22,548 bases of DNA. It comes from a virus. The DNA lies in IMG/VR virus record IMGVR_UViG_3300018030_000012, positions 1 to 22,548 of that record. One strand, 5' to 3'. The notes below the pieces were generated by a model. It saw only the letters and a program-made list of their open reading frames with translations, ran no database searches and was not told where the DNA came from. The position numbers were made by a program, and so were the translations under genes. This document shows, piece after piece, positions 19,824 through 22,548 of the stretch; the stretch's first letter is position 1, and the number at the start of each line of letters is the position of its first letter.

Positions 19824-19927
19824 TCTTCAAGGGGTACGCGCGTTTGGCAGGGGATAATATGGCTTGCAGGAGAAGGCAGTATTGTCGTCACGAAAGGAAC
19901 TGCTGGATTATCCTTGGAGGTTTAGCG

Positions 19928-20047
19928 ATGTGGTGTTACGTGTGTGGAGCATGGCGGAGATTAAAGGACCGCTCACCTGATGGACCATGGCATAAGCCTT
20001 CTGGAGACAGGAAAGTAAACCCAGCGATGTTCGACAAAGGCTTATAG
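19928..20047 (+). CDS. 39-aa CxxC protein
   Basis: ATG 19928 follows GGAGG at 7 bases and encodes MWCYVCGAWRRLKD..., ending at TAG 20045-20047. C3-x2-C6 could be half of a zinc-binding site, but no second pair follows. An alternative start at 19859 with AGGGG upstream would add 23 residues including three more Cys. The strong SD favours 19928. A palindromic motif copy begins on the last base of the stop codon. Confidence 0.5.
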   Translation: MWCYVCGAWRRLKDRSPDGPWHKPSGDRKVNPAMFDKGL

Positions 20048-20060
20048 TCCCACGTTGGGC
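20047..20060. repeat. Palindromic motif copy (GTCCCACGTTGGGC)
   Basis: This copy overlaps a stop codon and lies 4 bases upstream of a weak promoter-like sequence (20064-20092). It differs from the consensus at one outer base, and its symmetry is shifted to CCCA-CGT-TGGG. Confidence 0.5.
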
Positions 20061-20063
20061 CCC

Positions 20064-20092
20064 TTCATTTCCCTGTAAATTAGTGATACGCT
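20064..20092 (+). promoter_or_regulatory. Possible extended -10 promoter for the neck-gene cluster
   Basis: TGATACGCT (20084-20092) fits an extended -10 box (TGnTACGCT), with TTCATT 17 bases upstream as a poor -35. ATG 20110 has its own SD (AGGAG). It is placed just after a palindromic motif copy, as at 7021, but the match is weak. Confidence 0.33.
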
Positions 20093-20109
20093 TCGCTTAG
20101 GAGTATTCA

Positions 20110-20394
20110 ATGGACGGGCTGGTCATCGGACGGATCGTTTACTATTGCATTCAAGAACAGGACCTCAGGCCGGACCAGAAACATCATGCCGGAGAAGTAG
20201 TCGCGGCCATGGTGGTATCCGTGGTCCAAGACACAGGAACGGTCAACCTGAGCGTCTTCCCCGACTGGTCCAACAACGGGTTCTACAGCTACGCGAGCGC
20301 CACCCCGCAACCTCTTGGGCTGGTTTGGAAAACTTCAGTTCAGTATTCCGAATCCCCCGAACCGGGGAAGTGGTTTTGGCCCCCAAGGAAGTAA
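20110..20394 (+). CDS. Small conserved-type phage protein (94 aa)
   Basis: AGGAG lies 7 bases before ATG 20110. The product reads MDGLVIGRIVYYCIQEQD, then 'HAGEVVAAMVVSVVQDTGTVNLSVFPDWSNNGFYSYASATP' and ends 'PGKWFWPPRK'. The pattern 'G..VhYv........aA.Vv.v.....V.L.vf.d........v......GtWhWP' is common in phage genomes close to neck and fibre genes. It suggests a small beta-barrel with a Trp/Pro-rich C-terminal tail. Function unknown. The stop lies 3 bases before the next ATG. Confidence 0.65.
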   Translation: MDGLVIGRIVYYCIQEQDLRPDQKHHAGEVVAAMVVSVVQDTGTVNLSVFPDWSNNGFYSYASATPQPLGLVWKTSVQYSESPEPGKWFWPPRK

Positions 20395-20397
20395 CCG

Positions 20398-21576
20398 ATG
20401 TCGGGAATCTCGCTATGGGATGCGCAGGGCCAAGTCAGGGAAATCTGTCCCCGTCCAGAAACGCTAGTCAAGAATCTCATCAATCGCAGAATCTCCAATG
20501 TAGTTGATGCGCATAACTGGTCGGACCTGATGCGTATGGGGATCATGGTGGTCCCCGCCCAGTATAACGACGGAGGGACTCTGACTCTCACCTCAGGCTC
20601 TAATCAAGTTGTGGGGGTTGGGACGAACTGGCCAGTAAACGACGCTGTGAATACGGTCTTGGCGACTCCGATCACCGACTCACCGGGGTACGTGGAAATT
20701 CAACCAGGTTCGCTTACCGGGATTAACCAGGGCATGTATCTCCTGCTGGATCAGGGAACTCCCGCGAGCACCGAAGTAATTAGTGTCCAGAGCATCAGGG
20801 GAAATAAATTCACGGCGTATTGCCAATATCCTCACGCAACTGGCGTGACGTTGCAGGCATCGAGTTTGGCGGGGCTTCAGTTGAACACTGGAACATACGT
20901 GCCGACCGTTCAAGCAGTGACTTCAAGTACAACGCTTCAAACGGACATGCCGTATGGTGGGGTTCCACAGACGGGGATCACGTACTACATTTTCATGCTT
21001 TACGCTAAGCCTATACCTGCCGGATCAACGATCCCGAGTTCAACGGCCAGACGAATGTTGTACGCTTACGATGCGATCGCGGGGAACGTGGTCGGGATAG
21101 GGAAGACTAGCGACTGGCTAGCATTCCAAGATCCTCAACTACAGCAGGGCGGAAACCCGGAGGAACTGATAAGTATGCCTCCAGACCCAGGTGGTTGTAT
21201 GCAGTGGGCCATCTGGCCGATACAAACCGGCGCATACGGTATCGGGGTTGTGTACGAAGACGGGTGGCCTACTCTAAAACAGCCAAATGACATGCTCCCT
21301 CCGTTTCTTAACCCGCAAATCTTTATCGCCGGAGCCGTGGCTGATTGTCTTCGGACTCGTGTCATCCCCAACGACAGATCAAAGGACCCTTTTAATGATC
21401 CGCAGGGAGCGATGTATTGGGAAAAAGAATTCGAGCGCCTGATGGAAAATGCGATCCAGAGCGATCAGGGTCGTTATCTTACTGACCTTCAGGATTACAG
21501 ATTACAGATGAATCAATTCGCTCCGACGTGGAACTGGTATGTCAATCATGCAGCCTATCAACCGGGTGCGTACTAG
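20398..21576 (+). CDS. Neck / head-tail connector-type virion protein (392 aa)
   Basis: ATG 20398 sits 3 bases after the previous stop. The N-terminal helical part (about 1-50, 'LVKNLINRRISNVVDAHNWSDLMRMG') is followed by a strand domain typical of phage neck proteins: 'GTLTLTSGSNQVVGVGTNWPVNDAVN', 'PGYVEIQPGSL' and 'FTAYCQYPHATGVTLQ' (about 60-150). Neck proteins commonly have 'INRaYr.i.d...W.....G.vsvt.gs..vtG.GT.W'. The second half has 'RRMLYAYDAIAGNVVGIGKTSDWLAFQDPQ' and a charged C-terminal helix 'AMYWEKEFERLMENAIQSDQGRYL'. It probably forms part of the ring between portal and tail. Precise class (adaptor versus tubular protein) cannot be told. Confidence 0.62.
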   Translation: MSGISLWDAQGQVREICPRPETLVKNLINRRISNVVDAHNWSDLMRMGIMVVPAQYNDGGTLTLTSGSNQVVGVGTNWPVNDAVNTVLATPITDSPGYVEIQPGSLTGINQGMYLLLDQGTPASTEVISVQSIRGNKFTAYCQYPHATGVTLQASSLAGLQLNTGTYVPTVQAVTSSTTLQTDMPYGGVPQTGITYYIFMLYAKPIPAGSTIPSSTARRMLYAYDAIAGNVVGIGKTSDWLAFQDPQLQQGGNPEELISMPPDPGGCMQWAIWPIQTGAYGIGVVYEDGWPTLKQPNDMLPPFLNPQIFIAGAVADCLRTRVIPNDRSKDPFNDPQGAMYWEKEFERLMENAIQSDQGRYLTDLQDYRLQMNQFAPTWNWYVNHAAYQPGAY

Positions 21577-21614
21577 GAGCCGTGTCGTGCGTTTCGGTAC
21601 AATCAAGTTAGGAG

Positions 21615-21628
21615 GTTCAACGTGGGAC
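21615..21628. repeat. Palindromic motif copy overlapping a GTG start (GTTCAACGTGGGAC)
   Basis: This copy begins on the last base of the SD (AGGAGG, 21610-21615) and contains the GTG start of the next gene, the same relation to a start codon as the copy at 19149. Confidence 0.5.
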
Positions 21629-21885
21629 GAAGCGCGGAGTGTAAATCGGAAACGGTTGCCGAGAACGAAAAGTACCGCTACATCCGTACCGACAGTCGGG
21701 CCATGTCCCAATTGGTGGCTATGCCTAATCGCCGAGGGATAAAGAGAATCCCCTATGTAAATGGAGTCGCTTCGGAAAGCATCGGGACGATAGCCAATCG
21801 ACTGGCAGCATTTATGGCTAAGCACTACATGGCCGACGAAGCCGTTTACGTCTTGCGTGCGCTGGGGACATCGGAAAGAGGATAA
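21622..21885 (+). CDS. Hypothetical protein (87 aa), GTG start
   Basis: GTG 21622 follows AGGAGG at 6 bases, a clear start. The product begins MGRSAECKSETVAENEKYRY, is basic in the middle ('NRRGIKRIPYVNG') and ends in a helical segment 'GTIANRLAAFMAKHYMADEAVYVLRALG'. It is soluble and no domain is recognised. The gene lies between the neck-type protein and two further small genes. It ends 5 bases before the next ATG. Confidence 0.6.
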   Translation: MGRSAECKSETVAENEKYRYIRTDSRAMSQLVAMPNRRGIKRIPYVNGVASESIGTIANRLAAFMAKHYMADEAVYVLRALGTSERG

Positions 21886-21890
21886 CCATT

Positions 21891-22169
21891 ATGGGACAAG
21901 CAAATTTCGAACGGCACATCAGCCATCTGACGCCGCTTTACGGCAAGAATCTGAAAGGACCAGACCAGGCGGCGATGCAAGCCAAGCAACGGATCGAGGA
22001 CCGAGACAAGGTGATATTCAACGGCCCTGCTCAACTTGGCCATTGGACTCCGCCTACCGACGCCGAAATCAAGCAACGCAAACATGACTGGAAGGCTATC
22101 GGCGTCATGGCAAAACGAAAGACTCGCGGCGGAGGGACCTTTAGGAGCGGCGATTCGGTCTGTGATTGA
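21891..22169 (+). CDS. Hypothetical protein (92 aa)
   Basis: ATG 21891 lies 5 bases after the previous stop, with AGAGGA overlapping that gene's end as the SD. The product is polar and charged: 'HISHLTPLYGKNLKGPDQAAMQAKQRIEDRDKVIF', 'HWTPPTDAEIKQRKHDWK', then a Gly/Arg-rich end. A mostly helical, possibly nucleic-acid-associated protein is suggested by charge only. No family recognised. Confidence 0.58.
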   Translation: MGQANFERHISHLTPLYGKNLKGPDQAAMQAKQRIEDRDKVIFNGPAQLGHWTPPTDAEIKQRKHDWKAIGVMAKRKTRGGGTFRSGDSVCD

Positions 22170-22202
22170 CTCTCTGAACTGCCGTGAGATCAGGGAGGAA
22201 GC

Positions 22203-22421
22203 ATGGCACGCAAGAGCAAGAAGCGCGGCAAGTGGATGCAGGCAGCCCGCGAATCCATGGAGAAACGCGGAACCGTTGGGAGCTTTGGTAAGGCGACTCG
22301 TTCCAAGATCGCGGCAGCGAAACGCAAGGGTGGGCTAGCAAAGCGTAAGGCTGTTATGGCCGAGAACTTCAAGCGGGCGGCGCAGCACCGGAAAAGGAAG
22401 CGCGGCGCAACAAGGCGGTGA
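22203..22421 (+). CDS. Highly basic small protein (72 aa)
   Basis: ATG 22203 follows GGGAGG closely. The product starts MARKSKKRGKW and is rich in Lys, Arg and Ala over its length ('IAAAKRKGGLAKRKAVM', 'RAAQHRKRKRGATRR'), with only two acidic residues near the middle and one at 'MAENF'. The MARK start repeats the style of the 14- and 20-aa peptides at 1221 and 1358. A histone-like or DNA-condensing role is suggested by charge but not shown. It may also be packaged with the genome. Confidence 0.62.
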   Translation: MARKSKKRGKWMQAARESMEKRGTVGSFGKATRSKIAAAKRKGGLAKRKAVMAENFKRAAQHRKRKRGATRR

Positions 22422-22427
22422 GCCTAC

Positions 22428-22548
22428 GTGAGCCAGTCAAATTCAGGTTGGGAAGTGTGGGTTGTGGAAAACGAAAACCACATTGTTCCCGTCGATGACT
22501 GGATGGTTCATGCTCGCTCAAGACATTGCCAATGCCTGCCGTTCGTAG
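22428..22548 (+). CDS. Small conserved-type phage protein, 5' part (runs off window)
   Basis: GTG 22428, 6 bases after the previous stop, opens a frame that reaches the window end (40 codons seen). 'WEVWVVENENHIVPVDDWMVHARSRHCQCLPFV' matches a pattern I know from many phage small proteins: '.h.lP.dDl..H..s..C.C.P', in which a His and two Cys are kept, perhaps for metal binding. AAGGCGG upstream may serve as SD, at long distance. Function unknown; the 3' end is outside the window. Confidence 0.6.
   Translation, partial: MSQSNSGWEVWVVENENHIVPVDDWMVHARSRHCQCLPFV

Noticed and set aside
1-22548. tRNA genes, CRISPR arrays, insertion sequences
   Set aside because: I found no cloverleaf-type sequence with T-loop, no regularly spaced direct repeats and no transposase frame; the GGTTCAACG at 3969 is the group I core, not a T-loop.

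Overview
The window is a piece of a tailed double-stranded DNA phage genome or prophage, most likely with a podovirus-like virion. It runs from the C-terminal end of a portal protein through scaffold, major capsid, small beta-rich virion proteins, a large fibre cluster, a glycosyltransferase cluster and a neck/connector-type protein. Nearly every gene reads rightward, and many are joined by ATGA or TAATG overlaps. Several proteins begin with signal peptides of the type '..ALA|QQP', a style common in Acidobacteriota of the Solibacter/Bryobacter kind. That host is an inference from protein style only.

The most striking part is the capsid locus (3.06-5.3 kb). The major capsid gene starts at 3824 behind a strong Shine-Dalgarno (SD) but meets a stop 15 codons later. 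Its body resumes at 4379. Between lie two compact, ORF-less group I introns (3855-4108 and 4144-4378) that flank a 35-nt microexon (4109-4143). Both introns fold to the same plan (P1-P10, with P7.1/P7.2 as in subgroup IA). P1, P3, P7, P7.2 and P10 differ in sequence between the two but keep their pairing. The predicted splice sites restore one 326-aa frame with a normal capsid N terminus. A free-standing HNH/endonuclease VII-type gene lies just upstream on the opposite strand, an arrangement that fits collaborative intron homing.

Layout: 1-829 portal end and a doubtful small ORF; 852-1131 leftward Phd/YefM-like gene with its promoter; 1221-2101 tiny basic peptides and small head-region genes; 2114-3037 scaffold-like protein; 3061-3803 leftward HNH gene and promoter; 3824-5293 intron-split capsid gene; 5345-6905 three beta-rich virion proteins ending at a strong terminator (6928-6976); 6985-7034 new promoter with a palindrome at the start site; 7052-14135 fibre and secreted-protein operon including a 1357-aa repetitive fibre; 14143-14437 mostly non-coding, with a possible antisense ORF and a promoter; 14438-19522 secreted coiled-coil protein, small phage protein, GT4-methyltransferase-GT2 fusion, polynucleotide-phosphatase-like HAD protein, two GT2 proteins and a DUF7694-like protein; 19542-22548 small proteins, neck-type virion protein, another basic protein and a partial gene.

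Two regulatory themes recur. Three genes outside the main structural run (Phd-like, HNH, secreted coiled-coil) have sigma70-type promoters whose -10 box lies only 6-7 nt before the start codon, so their mRNAs should be leaderless. Most structural genes instead have SD sites. Separately, a 14-bp near-palindrome, GTCC(C/A)ACGT(T/G)GGAC, recurs mainly at gene boundaries.
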